This document shows positions 1 to 11,101 of a stretch of DNA of 64,000 nucleotides, one piece after another. The translations under genes were made by a program, and so were the position numbers. Under the pieces are notes generated by a model that made no database searches, was not told the DNA's origin, and saw nothing but the letters and a program-made list of their open reading frames with translations. Location: assembly GCF_026210795.1 (NCBI RefSeq), contig NC_089458.1:2434001-2498000 (forward strand). The letters are read 5' to 3'. This DNA comes from Rhizophagus irregularis (taxonomy: Eukaryota; Glomeromycota; Glomeromycetes; Glomerales; Glomeraceae). The stretch's first letter is position 1. Each line of letters begins with the position of its first letter.

Positions 1-154
1 AAGATCATGTTCGTCCTAAGAATAAAATTGAAACGGATAAACATGTTCTTCATGTTTATGACAAGCCCTAGAGGTCACGTCGTGTAAGTATCAAATAAAA
101 CAATTGTATAGTTATTGTATACATTTGCTTATTATCTCTTTTTCATTTTTATAG

Positions 155-400
155 GGACGTAAATTACTTCGCTTGGCTGACCGAGTTGGTGAGAAAATAA
201 GTCATGTAAAACTTTCACGACATCGTTGGTATGATGATAAAACGTGGATCGATGAGTCAAAACCGCCTGAAGGTGCCCCTGATTGGTCGATATCACAGTC
301 GTACGGATCCGACGTACAAGTGTACAACCACAAGATGAGATCGATAATATCGATAATATTAATGATGAACCTAACGAACTTGATGAACAGGTTTAATTAA
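155..400 (+). pseudogene. exon fragment of unidentified gene
   Basis: A frame stays open from just after a splice acceptor (tttttatag ending at 154) to a TAA at 398-400 and reads GRKLLRLADRVGEKISH near its start. An upstream segment (1-84) ends at a GTAAGT donor but has a TAG in its most protein-like frame (DHVRPKNKIETD). The 70-base gap between them is a normal intron size for this genome. The last third becomes Ile/Met-rich and may be non-coding. I do not recognise the family. It is probably a decayed or partial gene whose start lies left of the window. Confidence 0.35.
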
Positions 401-1015
401 TGCATTAATGCAATGTTAGATTTAAAAGAGCACGTATATTAATAATAATTTGTAGTTTATATTTTATTACGCAAGAATGATTTGTAGTTTATTTCTATAT
501 AACAACGATTAAATATAGCAAGCAAATGTATTACTGTAAAATTGATTAGTATATTGCTATATAATATATTGCAACGAATAGTAATAAATTGATTAAAACA
601 ATTTGAAATATCGTGATTTCAATTACTGCCCGGCGTGTATTGTATCGTTTAACGATACTTTATGATAACCCAAATAAATACTTAAATATTATATAAATAT
701 AAGTAAAATATCAGAAATCTGATATTAACATAATATTTATCCGATTTGCACCTTATAGTTTATTAAAACTTCAAAAGATTCAGTTATTAATTTGGTAAAT
801 ATTGGGCGTTTATTTGTAAAATAACAGAAACCCGATTCTTCACCAATAGAAATCCAATACTTATGAAGTATTTATGCCCGGTTGTATCCAGAAATGCAAC
901 AAGAACCTGAGCCCAATCGGGAATAAGTATCGGGATTGTATAATATATATATCTGTGAAGAATTAGTGAAGAATCGGGTACCTGAATTTTCTCTGATATG
1001 TTGTCATTCGACCAG

Positions 1016-1774
1016 TGTGGAGTACATCCATAAATAATCTTAAACAAGATTGTGCTCGTATCAATGTTGGGAATCTGCGAGTAAAGCAGGTAAACCAACT
1101 TGTGGCCAGAAATGTCACGACATACAATAACATTCGTATAATTTCAGGAAAACATCATCGAGATATGATTGAAGAAGCTACAACACTGTTAAAGAAGGTG
1201 AGATTATTGCAACATACATAATCCATGAAATTATGACACATTCTTAGGGAATGAATAATCTAAAGTCGTGTTGGTCAATTTAAAATCTGCGGAATTAATT
1301 ATTTTTCATTTAATATTTTAGGATGGATTATCATCAAAACGAAACTAAGAGGTAATTTTTTTTAGCTGAAAGTTGTGAGATGGTGATTGTCCGATAGAAA
1401 TAAACTTTCTTTTTGTATTTAGTCTGATGATGATTTCCAACCTCTGAAAACGCCCTCAACGAAGCAAAGAAAACAGTTATCTCTTCCTAAAAAGGTTAGG
1501 ATATTTGATAAAACCTCTAATTTTATGCAAACATTTGTTAATGACTACTTTTTTATATTTACAGAACAAAAAACTGGTCAAATTGATTGCTTCAAAGAAG
1601 GTATGTATAGGATGCAACCCATAACAAGAAGCGAATTCCTCAAAAATTTTCTCGTATGAACAGGCTAAAACCACCTGCAGGAATGTAGATGAAAGGGGAA
1701 ACGATGATGATCCATCCCTTAGTAACGAAAACTCTAATTCAAGATCATCAACAAGTTCAACACCACAGACCTAG
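1016..1774 (+). CDS. multi-exon hypothetical gene, 5' end not found
   Basis: Four segments join in phase 0: 1016-1197, 1423-1494, 1565-1600 and 1664-1774. The introns start with GTGAGA, GTTAGG and GTATGT and end in TAG or CAG. The first exon follows a CCAG acceptor and includes LKQDCARINVGNLRVKQVNQ. The second and third are Lys-rich. The last is Ser/Asn/Thr-rich and ends in TAG at 1772-1774. Three of the exons end in Lys-Lys directly before the donor. I do not recognise the protein. A competing frame opens at about 1740 and continues as the next entry, so the true 3' structure is uncertain and this may be a decaying gene. Confidence 0.4.
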
Positions 1775-2342
1775 CGGACCTCCTAATCAATGACAACATT
1801 TTTTTCACTGATAAAATAAAGATCAGAAAAATGTTAAAAATAATGTTAAACAAGATAGTTCGAATTTACGGTGGAAATAGTTCAATTTTTAGTCTATTGA
1901 AACTTTACGACTTGCAGATATACGGTAAATGTTTTCAGTATTAAAATAATCTTCACTTATGCCTTTTATTAAATTTTTAAATTATTGTAGATCACAATGT
2001 AATTGTATATGAAATGACTGTACCATTTCGAGAATTATATATATTTAGAGAAGTTATACGATCACAATTACCAACCAGTTGAGTCAACATAGTGCAGATG
2101 CGTCAATGCATACCGATATTCCTTCTATTTAAAGTACACATCCTTATTTCTTTGAGACATTTTTTTCAATTAGTACTTGTATATATGAACTAAATTTATT
2201 GTATCGTTTATAGGAAATGATTATAAAAAGTTTAAATAATTTACATGAATATATTATAGAAGCGGGCCTTTATACATCACCTGAAAAGATTAAAGCATCT
2301 CTATTCGTTACAGAAATGACGTATACGCCCCCATCAAAAAAG
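1740..2342 (+). pseudogene. exon series of unidentified gene, broken
   Basis: From about 1740 a frame overlapping the previous gene's last exon reads FKIINKFNTTDLADLL and runs to a GTAAAT donor near 1927. After the acceptor at about 1990 it continues with HNVIVYEMTVPFRELY and stops at a TGA near 2081. A further clean exon lies at 2214-2342: acceptor TTTATAG, 43 codons, donor GTTGG. It also ends in Lys-Lys before the donor, like the exons upstream. Together these may be the 3' part of the gene above after a frameshift. No family is recognised. Confidence 0.35.
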
Positions 2343-2518
2343 GTTGGTAATAATAAAGAGATAGGCAAGAGAGAAGTAAAAAAAAAGTGATATATTTTAT
2401 GTTGTCCAATAGTCGCCAAAAAAATGTACTTTAACTTCAGTTTTTATTAGTTAATTTAACTCGAGTTGTATCAATGCATAGTAAATAAAAATAAAGTCCA
2501 TCTCTTTGCCAGATGCAG

Positions 2519-2933
2519 GGGGCGTCTAAAGTCGTGTTCAATCACGTGACTTGTAAAAATTTATTTTTTACAAATAAAACTTTTTCGTCAATACATAAAA
2601 CTTTCAAGTTACATATAGTATGTGTATTTTAGCCTGCTGTGCAAGTTTACTTAATGCGCAACATGGGGTTTTGAACACCGTTTTTGACTTATTTGAATTT
2701 TTTCATTTTCAGCATCCATTTTTGGATATGATCGGCAAAGATTATTCGTTCATATGTAAAGTCAAAAACAGTGTTTAAAACCAGCTTTTTTTCACTAAGT
2801 AAACTTGTAAAGTAGGCCAAAATACACTTATTTTATAACTTTCATTCATACTTACATTAATCTTAATTCATAAAAAAATGGCTTATTTATAAAATGTCAA
2901 GTCACATGATCGAACATGGCTTTAGACGACCCC
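2519..2933. mobile_element. 415-bp foldback MITE, 8-bp target duplication
   Basis: The two ends are inverted copies: the left begins GGGGCGTCTAAAG and the right, reverse-complemented, begins GGGGTCGTCTAAAG. The similarity runs almost to the middle, including matching inner blocks near 2625 and 2815, so the element is close to a full palindrome. It is flanked by the direct repeat agatgcag at 2511-2518 and 2934-2941. The 8-bp duplication suggests mobilisation by a hAT-like transposase. No coding frame is present. Confidence 0.85.
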
Positions 2934-2941
2934 AGATGCAG

Positions 2942-3639
2942 TTGGCAGAGCCACAACAAATTTGGCAAAAGTAATCAGCGTTGCGCTCACGTCGGAGTTA
3001 ACTAGATGTGTTTTAGTCTAAATCATTGTATTGCGCCATAAATTATCACTTGACATGCTGTACTAGTACTACGCCACATGATTCATTTTATTCGGATTTT
3101 TTTTTGCACGTGCATTTTATTTGTAAGAATTCCCATCCGTGTAAGGAAAAAAAATCTGAAATCTGATTAGCCGATCATCTCGTGATTTTGAGAAACAAAC
3201 TCAGCGCGAGTAGGACTGAGTAGGACCATTACCCATCTTATTGTTTATTTTTATCAAAAATTATGGGAATATACTTATTTATTCTCTGGTACTATAGGTT
3301 CGGGAACTTAATCTTTTACATAAATCATGTTCATATACCAATTTTTTCATATTTATAAAAAATGTTCGAGACTTGTAGACTAAGCCACAAATAAAATTTT
3401 TCTTTACAAAAGCCGTTTCCCAAAAACAGCAAGAAATTCAGCTGATTATTCGGATTTTTGATCGGGTATGAGCCTAGCTGAAAAATTGTGCAATCCATTA
3501 AGTAACCCAATTTTTTAGTAGAATTTTTTGATCGCATCTACAACAAATTATAAGTGAAACTGCAATGGTATATGGTTTATGTTAAGAGATTGTATTTTCT
3601 AATACTCTATTCCCATCACTTCAGACAATCGACGTACTC
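2942..3639. other. no gene seen
   Basis: AT-rich sequence without a convincing frame. Frames of 60-70 codons here have no domain or splice context. Confidence 0.5.
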
Positions 3640-4530
3640 TTTATGCTCTCAGCATGCTTCCTGACGGACATTCCTCGTAACTGAGCTTGCTACGGCCACC
3701 ATACCTTTCGCCGGAGCCAATATAAAGCTGCCCTCAGCATGATGGCTATCTTCCACATATGTGTTTAGATTAGGTACTTGATCATACTTTTATTTTCTGA
3801 TGATTCATCTTTTCCGTGGGATGAAATAAGGCATTGATGGAAAAAATTAATCGATCTGTACTTAGGGCTAAAAGAAACGAAGGTCCGCGATGTGTTGAGG
3901 ATACCTGAGATTTATTTTGTAATTTTTATCAGCCAGTTTCTTGCTAAGTGATAATCAATTTATTTCATAGTAATTGCTCTTCTAATCATAGTAGTTTCTT
4001 TTCTCTCACTTTCTATTCATGAATGTTGCTTATCTAATACTTTTAAATATTGAGTTCTATTCATGTATTCTAATTTCTTTCTTTCAATAAGCCACTTTAA
4101 TTATTAGAAATATTTGGTTTGTTATTTTTTTTTTCTTTTTTCTTTTTTTACCCACATTGTCCATGCCGGTCCTCAGACGGTGGATAATGCCTGGAAGTGT
4201 GAAGGGAAGATGTCATGCTTGTCCTCAGACAGTGACCTTCTCAACGCAATCCTGTTTACTGGTTTAACCCTCAGGTGATCAGTTGGCAGAAGTGCAAGTA
4301 GAAAGACCTCACTTAACCCTCAGGTGGTGAACTTTCTGTTTGTAGAGGTAGGATTCCAAGTTTCATGTTAGTTCTCAGATGGAATCCTCCTCATCCTGTC
4401 TACCGGTTTAACCCTCAGGTGATCGGTTGGCAGAAGTGCAAGTAAAAAAACCTTACTTAACCCTCAGGTGGTGAATTTTCTACTTGTAAAGGTAGGCCAC
4501 CAGGTTTCGTGTCGGTCCTCAGACGGCAAA
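3640..4530. repeat. CTCAG-rich repeat block with two 144-bp units
   Basis: This stretch is richer in G and C than its surroundings and repeats short blocks such as ccctcaggtg and cctcagacgg. Two long units begin with ggtttaaccctcagg at 4261 and 4405, a spacing of 144 bases, and each contains ggcagaagtgcaagta. Outlying pieces at 3645-3760 carry ctcagcatg twice. The middle (about 3800-4140) is ordinary AT-rich sequence. It looks like a degenerate repetitive element, not a gene. Confidence 0.6.
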
Positions 4531-4599
4531 CTGGTGGATTTCTGCATTGTATTACTTTTTTGCTTATTACTTATTAAGTTTAACTATACTATACTCTCA

Positions 4600-5066
4600 A
4601 AGGTTCGTGATACTACTACTAAAGAAAACAAAAGACTAAATGAAAGAGTATTAACAAAATCAATACCAAAACTTAGTGTTGCTGCATTATGTCTTGACTT
4701 TCTGAAATTAGGCTCCATAGAGAAGCTGTACAAGAAGTTAAGAGTGATCGAACTCTTTGACAAGACATCATCAAATCATATTATAATTTCGGAAAAGCAC
4801 TTGAGAATAGTTATGATCACTACAAGAAAAATAATCCTAAGCGAACAGCTCAGGCATTGGTAAATAAAGAAGTTCGAGAACAACATCCAGGCTCAGTTAG
4901 TGATGACTTGCTCCGGAAGAAAAAAGAATGGGCTCTAAAGATTTATAATCTCTTTAGCGAAATAGGTGAGCATATGATTCAAAGAATAAAATCTTTTTCA
5001 GTAGCATCTATATCAAAATTAAGCCAGGATGATATCTACCATATATTGGTCAAGTTTGTGAAATAA
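4600..5066 (+). pseudogene. frameshifted copy of a multi-copy fungal protein
   Basis: One frame reads KENKRLNERVLTKSIPKLS through ELFDKTSSN. From about 4785 the sensible protein moves to another frame: GKALENSYDHYKKNNPKR, then VSDDLLRKKKEWALKIYN and ISKLSQDDIYHILVKFVK, stopping at 5064-5066. The downstream half resembles a family I recall as repeated many times in Rhizophagus, usually ending with an ISKLSQDDID-like segment. There is no start Met in context, and a single net frameshift separates the halves. The function of the family is unknown to me. A short 3' flank with a possible polyadenylation signal (attaataaag near 5110) follows. Confidence 0.55.
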
Positions 5067-5355
5067 TATTTACTGCACCACTGTGAACTCGGTTCACATT
5101 CTCTGTATTTATTAATAAAGTTCGCTCATATTGGGCTAGCATTTTTTTAACTCATATATATGCTGCTCGTCAAATAAATAAATTTGAAACATGTTATTCA
5201 CTAGTATAAGTTGATAAAGAATCGCTAAAAAGGCTAAAATCGGCTATAATCTATTTATAATCGTAAAAATGGTTAAAACTAACTATAATGGTTTAAATAT
5301 TGTAGTAGTGCGGATATCCTGTCGTATCTTTATATATGTTTCACGTAACATCATA

Positions 5356-5973
5356 TTAAATACGTCTTCGTCCTTTGCTATCGATTACCGGATCTTTTGA
5401 AGTAGAAGACTCTACTGGAATGGCTGGGATGTAGGAGGCTACCTTGTCTTCTGGGGTTCGTCATCTTCTCCACGTCGATGCTTGTATGAACGTGCATCTC
5501 CCATACCTTCATCATCTGCTGAATGCTTTCCGATACTATTCTTATTTGAGTTCAAGGCATAATCTATTTTTTTCTGATCGAAGATTCTAGACTTCACATC
5601 TTCACCCTGTGCTTGAGTCTTTAGAAGTGAGAGAGAATGGTTAAATTCACACAATCTCAAAAGTCTGAAGTGATAAAGCCGGTCACCAGGGACTGCGAAT
5701 GAACGTATTAGTTCTTAGCCCGGCACGTAGCTGGGTTACTTAGATGGTTGTTTTTGGCACGTAGCCCAACTCCTTCTCTATCCCCTCGCCACTTCGTCTT
5801 TCTCTTAAGCGTAATATAAGCAGATACTGGCCTTTAGCATTTTATCATTAAGGACGGAAAAAACTATCTTCGTCTTCAAAATCATTATTTAATGACTCTT
5901 TCTCAATTTCATTTGTAATAGATTTGATAGAATAATCATTGATTGAAGACATGAAATGTTTCCTTGTTGTCAT
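5356..5973 (-). pseudogene. broken multi-copy hypothetical gene
   Basis: On the minus strand a short frame starts MTTRKHFMSSINDYS at 5973 and ends NNDFEDEDSFFRP at 5848. A second frame (5660-5439) holds LLKTQAQGEDVKSRIFDQ and ARSYKHRRGEDDEPQKTR. After a one-base shift the same product continues as VASYIPAIPVESSTS and stops at 5356. The middle portion resembles an uncharacterised family that I recall as repeated in Rhizophagus. At least one frameshift and a non-coding gap show that this copy is dead. Confidence 0.5.
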
Positions 5974-6435
5974 TATCCAAAAAATAATCTAAAATTTGTA
6001 ATACTTTTTTTGTACCAAATATACTAGGTAACGGGATCCGTTGTAAATGTCCGAAGCACTCGTTTAAAATCACGCGCACTTTCCAAACTCATCACATCTG
6101 ATCACGTGATAATAATTATTATTTGGTTAATCACGCGTGCGGACAGGAGGGCAGTGATCATTAACTTACATAACGTCGCCTGGAAAAAATGGTAGCCGGA
6201 TTGATTTGCAGGATCGCACGTGACTTTTGGATACTGATTGTTAAATTATTTTTCCATTTACTCCTTTTACTATGCTATTTCTTCTTCTTCTAATAATATA
6301 CAAAAAAATCCAAAAACACAAAAAAATAATAATAACATACAAAATAACAAAAAAAATAATAATAACAATAACAATTCTGGTTTTTCTGGGGGTTTTCAAA
6401 ATTATACTTATTTCAATTCACATTCATTTTTAAAT

Positions 6436-7199
6436 ATGACAACTTTAAATTTACAAGGAGGCTTTGAAACAAAAAAACACAATTTAATTTCTTATATGGT
6501 TGATTCAAATATTTATTTTCTACTTTTGACTGAAACTCATTTAAAAGATTCAATAAAATCTTCTACAACACGTTTACATACTATGAAATTTGCGGAATAA
6601 TGAAAATATAGACTTTTATATTATTCATAATCCATCACCACAATCAGCAAGTGGTGTATTGTGTCATTACTATACCAACATATTCAAAAAATAGAACATA
6701 CCTTTTTTTTCAAAAGACATGAACAATTACATATTTTAGGATTATATTTACCCCTATTTTGTCTTCTAATAATAATATAGAAACACTCAAATTAATTAAT
6801 ACTCATGTTAAAACCTTTTTGAACTCAAAAAATAGTTTCAAAAGAATGATCATTCTGGGCAACTTTAATATCAACCTAGTGAACCTACATAAAACTAATT
6901 CTATTTTATTGACTAATAATATTGATGGTGATAATAATAACAAGAATCATGTGACTTTGGTGTTTTATCATAAAATCCTTTTAACAACTTTAAAAACTCA
7001 CACTTTTAAAGATATAGTTAAACTTTATAACGAAATACCTTCTTTCACCTTTAAAAACTCATCTAATCACACCTCTTATATTGATATTATTTTTGTTTCA
7101 CTTAATTTAATTTCACATTCAATTTGCACATCTATAATAGAAGCGCCAATTAATACTAATCATTATTTAATTTCTTTGGAAATTTTTTCACTCCCTTAA
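6436..7199 (+). pseudogene. LINE endonuclease domain remnant
   Basis: The segment opens with MTTLNLQGGFETKKH and LLLTETHLKD, matching the LN.QG and TETHL motifs of LINE apurinic endonucleases. After a broken stretch comes LGNFNINLVN, the position of the usual GDFN motif with Asp changed to Asn, and near the end SYIDIIFVS followed by NTNHYLISLEI, equivalent to the IDYIF and SDH blocks. Stops at 6598 and the GDFN substitution indicate that it is inactive. A decayed linker continues to about 7920. Confidence 0.7.
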
Positions 7200-7934
7200 T
7201 AATAATTATACAAATAGGAATCATGATTAAATAGAATTACAGAAGAAAATTCTTTATCACACAACGAACAATATAATTATAATAAGATCATAAAAGAACA
7301 ATGGGTGGATTTCAAAAATTTTGTTTAGAATAATTTCCAAACACTTTCTTTCAAATTTCTTACACAAAACGATCCTCTTAATATTATTTTTAAAAATATA
7401 ATTCAAAGTATTCATCATGCTATAAATGCTATTGGTTTTCCAATTATCAAAAACAATAATCACTAATACGAAATGTCTTATAAAATACGAATAATGGAAA
7501 ATGATCTCTATTACATTACAAATTTAATTAGAAAATTAATTATATATTTTACGCCTTAAACATCCAATACTTTTATTTCAAAAAACTTCTGGAACAGTAC
7601 TAATTGCCTTAAAAAAATTTGTGCTAACTTGGATTTAGGATTAATAGAACTTCTGCAAAAAGATATTGTCTGACCAGTTTACTTATTCTTATCACATTAC
7701 AAGAAATCATTGGAAATCCTTACAAAAATTAAAACTTATATTAATAATAATTTAAAAACAGAAATTAGCCAATATCAAAAAACGAAAATTGAAAAATTTA
7801 TTAATCAAAGGGATGAAGACCTACAATCAAATCAAAAAAAATGTTAACTTTATTATTAGATTAGGTACTAGAAAAAATTAAACTAGACAAATTAATTTTT
7901 CAAAATGAAAACAATTTACTATAGATACGAATGA

Positions 7935-8345
7935 ATAGTGCTCTAAAATAAGTTGAGTTGACTCACAAGTTGGTTAAATCAAGTTGAGTTGAATTGAGTT
8001 GAAAATTACAATCAAATCGAATTGATTCGAGTCGAATTAACAATTTAATAAAATTGAGTCGAGTTAAGTTAAGCCAAATTAAACATAATTCCGGCCAAAT
8101 TTATGAAATTTCCTTTTTTTGGAAATTATGTTACATAAAATCTGAGACAAAAAATTTTAAGGCAGCCAAAGAAAATCATGTGATTTAATTCGACTCAACT
8201 TGATTCAGTTTGACGGTAAACTCAACTTGAATTGAATCAAGTTTATATTTTTTATAATTTTAACTTGACTTGACTTGACTTAATTTAACTCAAATTAAAT
8301 TAAGTTTATATATAACTCGACTCAACTCAACTCGTTCAGAGCATT
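7935..8345. mobile_element. 411-bp MITE with TTGAGTTGA subterminal repeats
   Basis: Inverted ends (ATAGTGCTCTAAAA on the left; AATGCTCTGAACG on the right after reverse complement) are flanked by the perfect 8-bp repeat acgaatga at 7927-7934 and 8346-8353. Inside both arms, blocks like gagttga, gactcaa and gtcgagtta recur many times. Removing the element and one target copy lets the LINE read DTNEIEIQAIEHYRD in frame. Confidence 0.85.
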
Positions 8346-9911
8346 ACGAATGAAATTGAAATACAAGCTATTGAGCACTATAGAGATATTGGTAAAATTG
8401 ATACAACTCCACTATCATATGATCCATCTTAACCATTAAAAGAGTCATGGAATACTACATATCAACCTATCCTTAATATCTCACCTTCCGCTATAGAAGA
8501 TCTAAACAAATTAATTACTTTAAACGAATTACAAGCAACAATTAAAGAATTGCCAACTAAAAAAGCAGCTAATCCTAATAAAATAACATATGAAATAATT
8601 AAACAACTTCTGCTACAATTTCAAGAAATGTTGGTATCGTTCTTTAATTATATTCTTATTAATGAAGTTACTTTAGAACAATTCAAATTAGCCTTTCTAT
8701 ATCCAATTTCAAAACCAACTTGGTGGAATTATGATATAAATCATATACGTCCAATAATTTTATTAAATTGTTTCCCTATAAAAAGTATTTATGTTTAAAA
8801 TATAATTAAAAACTTTTTAAAATATATTTAAAATATACTTAAAATATATTTAATTTAAAATTGCGAAATACTTATAATATACTTAAAATGTATTTAAATT
8901 AAAATTTAAGTATATTATAGATATATTTTTTACATACTTAAAATATACTTATAATATATTTCATAATATATTTTAAGTATATTTTAGGTATGTAAAAAAT
9001 ATACTTATAATAATCTTATAATATACTTAAATTTTAATTTAAATATAATTTAAATATATCTTAAGTATATGGGCAAAAATTAAATATATTAAACATATAT
9101 TTTAAGATAATTTTAAGTATATTTTAGATATATTAAAAATATATTATAAGTATTTTGCAATTTTTAAATTAAGTATATTTTAAATATATTTTAAGTATAT
9201 TTTAAGTATAATACTTTTTATAAGGTTTTAGAAAACTATTAATAAAAATTATCAATAGTTGTTTAAATCTATTCTTAAATATTAACAAAATTCTTTAACA
9301 TAATAATCAAGCAGACATTCAAGGAGCCTCCTGTAATGAAATCATCTTATATATTCAAACTATTATAGAACATTAACAGCATACAGGCAGCCCTTTATAT
9401 TTACTTTTGCAAGATTTAAATAAAGTGCATGATAGAATAGACCTACCTTTACTGTTATTAGCACTCAAAAGGATCAATTTACCTTCTAACCTTATTAAAT
9501 TTATAGAAAACCTTTTTATCAGACATAATAATTGAATTATCCTGGCGAATACCCTTTCTAATCCTTATAAAATAAAATAAAGCATTATACGAGAAGAGAT
9601 AATTTTACCGCTTCTATGAGTAATATACTATAACCTGATGTTTGCTGCAATCAACAAATCTTTGTATTCAGGCTATCATCTTACCACCTCACTAGTACTA
9701 ATGAATATTTACCGCAAAAATGATTTTTATAATAAAGATATAGAGCTAAAATTAATAGGATATCTAGATGATACAACTTGGTTTTCAGACAATTTGACTA
9801 ATTTAGAATCTAATAACCTGGGTATAGCAGATGATTTTTATTTATTAGCAAATATTAAGATAAATAAAGAAAAAATGAAGTTATTAATAAATAACGTTGA
9901 TTTATTAGCAC
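8346..9911 (+). pseudogene. LINE reverse transcriptase remnant
   Basis: Upstream of a MITE the frame reads LPTKKAANPNKITYE, FLYPISKP and HIRPIILLNCF, the typical entry into the RT palm (P.KK..G.D.I, RPI.LL). After the MITE it continues with KVLEKLLIKI, LQDLNKVHDRIDLPLLLLAL (first catalytic Asp region) and KLIGYLDDTTWFSDN, where YLDD stands for the usual FADD of LINE enzymes. Several in-frame stops are present. The palm motifs make the identification secure. Confidence 0.85.
8779..9220. mobile_element. 442-bp AT-rich palindromic MITE, TA duplication
   Basis: The ends are TAAAAAGTATT and its exact inverse, with flanking TA at 8777-8778 and 9221-9222. Almost the whole element is an inverted repeat built of taagtatatt-type words, centred near 8990. 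Excision with one TA turns the LINE reading into NCFPKVLEKLL, which confirms the boundaries. The TA duplication points to a Tc1/mariner-type mobiliser. Confidence 0.8.
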
Positions 9912-10119
9912 TAAAGTTCTGCACAGGTCAGGTCGGGTCAGGTTATCTGATTAACCTGAACTAAAATTTTTTTTCAGGTCAAGTCGGGTCAGGTAAACCA
10001 TTCTAACCCAACCTGACCCATTTAATCTAAAAGTATTCAGATCACTTCAGGTAACTCAGGTTACCCAAAGTTTTATTATTAAATATTGTAAAAATGTTTT
10101 GTAATGTTTTTTACTTTTT

Positions 10120-10770
10120 GTTTTTATATATAAAATGCTAAAACTATTTGTTTCGGCAGTTTTCCTTTTGATTTTACATGTAAAAATGCTAAAACTAATA
10201 GTTTTAGCATTTTTTTTCAATTTTACATGTAAAAATGCTGGAATCATTAGTTTCAGCATTTTTCCTTTTGATTTTACATGTAAAAATGCCAAAACTGATA
10301 GTTTTAGCATTTTTTTTCAATTTTATATGTAAAAATACTGGAATCATTAGTTCTGGCATTTTTCTTTTAATTTTACATGTAAAAATACTGAAATTGATAG
10401 TTTTGGCATTTTTTTTGATTTTACATGTAAAAACGCTGGAATAATTAGTTCTGGCATTTTTCTTTTTGATTTTATATGTAAAAATGCCAAAACTGATAGT
10501 TTCAGCATTTTTTTTCAATTTTACATGTAAAAGCACTGGAATAATTATTTCTGACATTTTTCTTTTTGATTTTACATATAAAAACACCAAAACTATTAGT
10601 TTCAGCACTTTTTTTGATTTTACATGTAAAAATGCCGAAATCATTAGTTTCAGTGGTTTTCTTTTTGATTTTACATGTAAAAATGTCGAAACTAATAGTT
10701 TTGGCATTTTTTTTCAATTGTACATGTAAAAATGCCAGAATTATTATAAGTTTCGGTATTATTTAATTTA
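10120..10770. repeat. tandem array of about 60-bp palindromic units
   Basis: Ten or eleven units, each with ttacatgtaaaaatgc followed by an aaactgatagttt-like core and ggcattttt, alternate so that every unit can pair with itself and with its neighbours. The divergence between units is a few bases. All six frames stay open over parts of it, producing Phe/Lys-rich pseudo-proteins. The whole array sits inside the MITE at 9912-11101. Confidence 0.8.
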
Positions 10771-10774
10771 TTTA

Positions 10775-10966
10775 ACCCAAATATATGTTGTATGTGGATT
10801 TGGAATCTGGTGGTTTCGGGATTTCACGTGATCACCACAATATAAATAAATCACCTACAGTAAGATCGGCAACATGCATAAGTAGGATTGGCAATCACGT
10901 GATAACATGTGATTGGTCAATCCCGTTTCTACCGCTATCCCGAATTAACCTACAACATATATATCA
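10775..10966. mobile_element. small palindrome nested in the 9912 MITE
   Basis: The left arm has atatatgttgtatgtgg and gggatttcacgtgatca; the right arm has tgattggtcaatcccg and cctacaacatatata in inverse orientation. The roughly 190-bp structure folds back on itself and is richer in G and C than the adjacent hairpin array. Target duplication not resolved. Confidence 0.5.
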
Positions 10967-11101
10967 GGTTAACAGGTCAGATCAGGTATTGACCAGCACT
11001 GACCTAACCCGTGTCAGGTCTTGAATTTAATGACCTGACCTGAATATTTTGGGTCAACCCGCCAGGTCATCTGATCTGTCAGATCAGGTTGCGGAACTCT
11101 A

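Larger units (their letters stand above)
9912..11101. mobile_element. 1.19-kb MITE carrying an internal hairpin array
   Basis: The termini are TAAAGTTCTGCA and, reverse-complemented, TAGAGTTCCGCA, flanked by attagcac (9904-9911) and attagcat (11102-11109), an 8-bp duplication with one change. Next to each end ggtcaggt and acctga words are repeated. The middle is a tandem hairpin array (10120-10770) followed by a smaller palindrome (about 10775-10966). Excision restores LLACLNNKFSFRFGND in the LINE. Overlapping open frames on both strands inside it are a by-product of the repeat. Confidence 0.85.

Noticed and set aside
787-1098. Minus-strand frame of 103 codons
   Set aside because: It overlaps a better supported plus-strand exon and shows no domain or codon pattern.
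5700-5825. GC-richer stretch with two cggcacgtagc-like words, possible tRNA or SINE
   Set aside because: No cloverleaf can be drawn; it more likely is an intron or spacer of the broken gene around it.
10056-10766. Seven overlapping open frames on both strands, 65-167 codons, Phe- or Lys-rich
   Set aside because: They arise from the hairpin array inside a MITE, where all frames lack stops; no start context, splice site or domain supports them.
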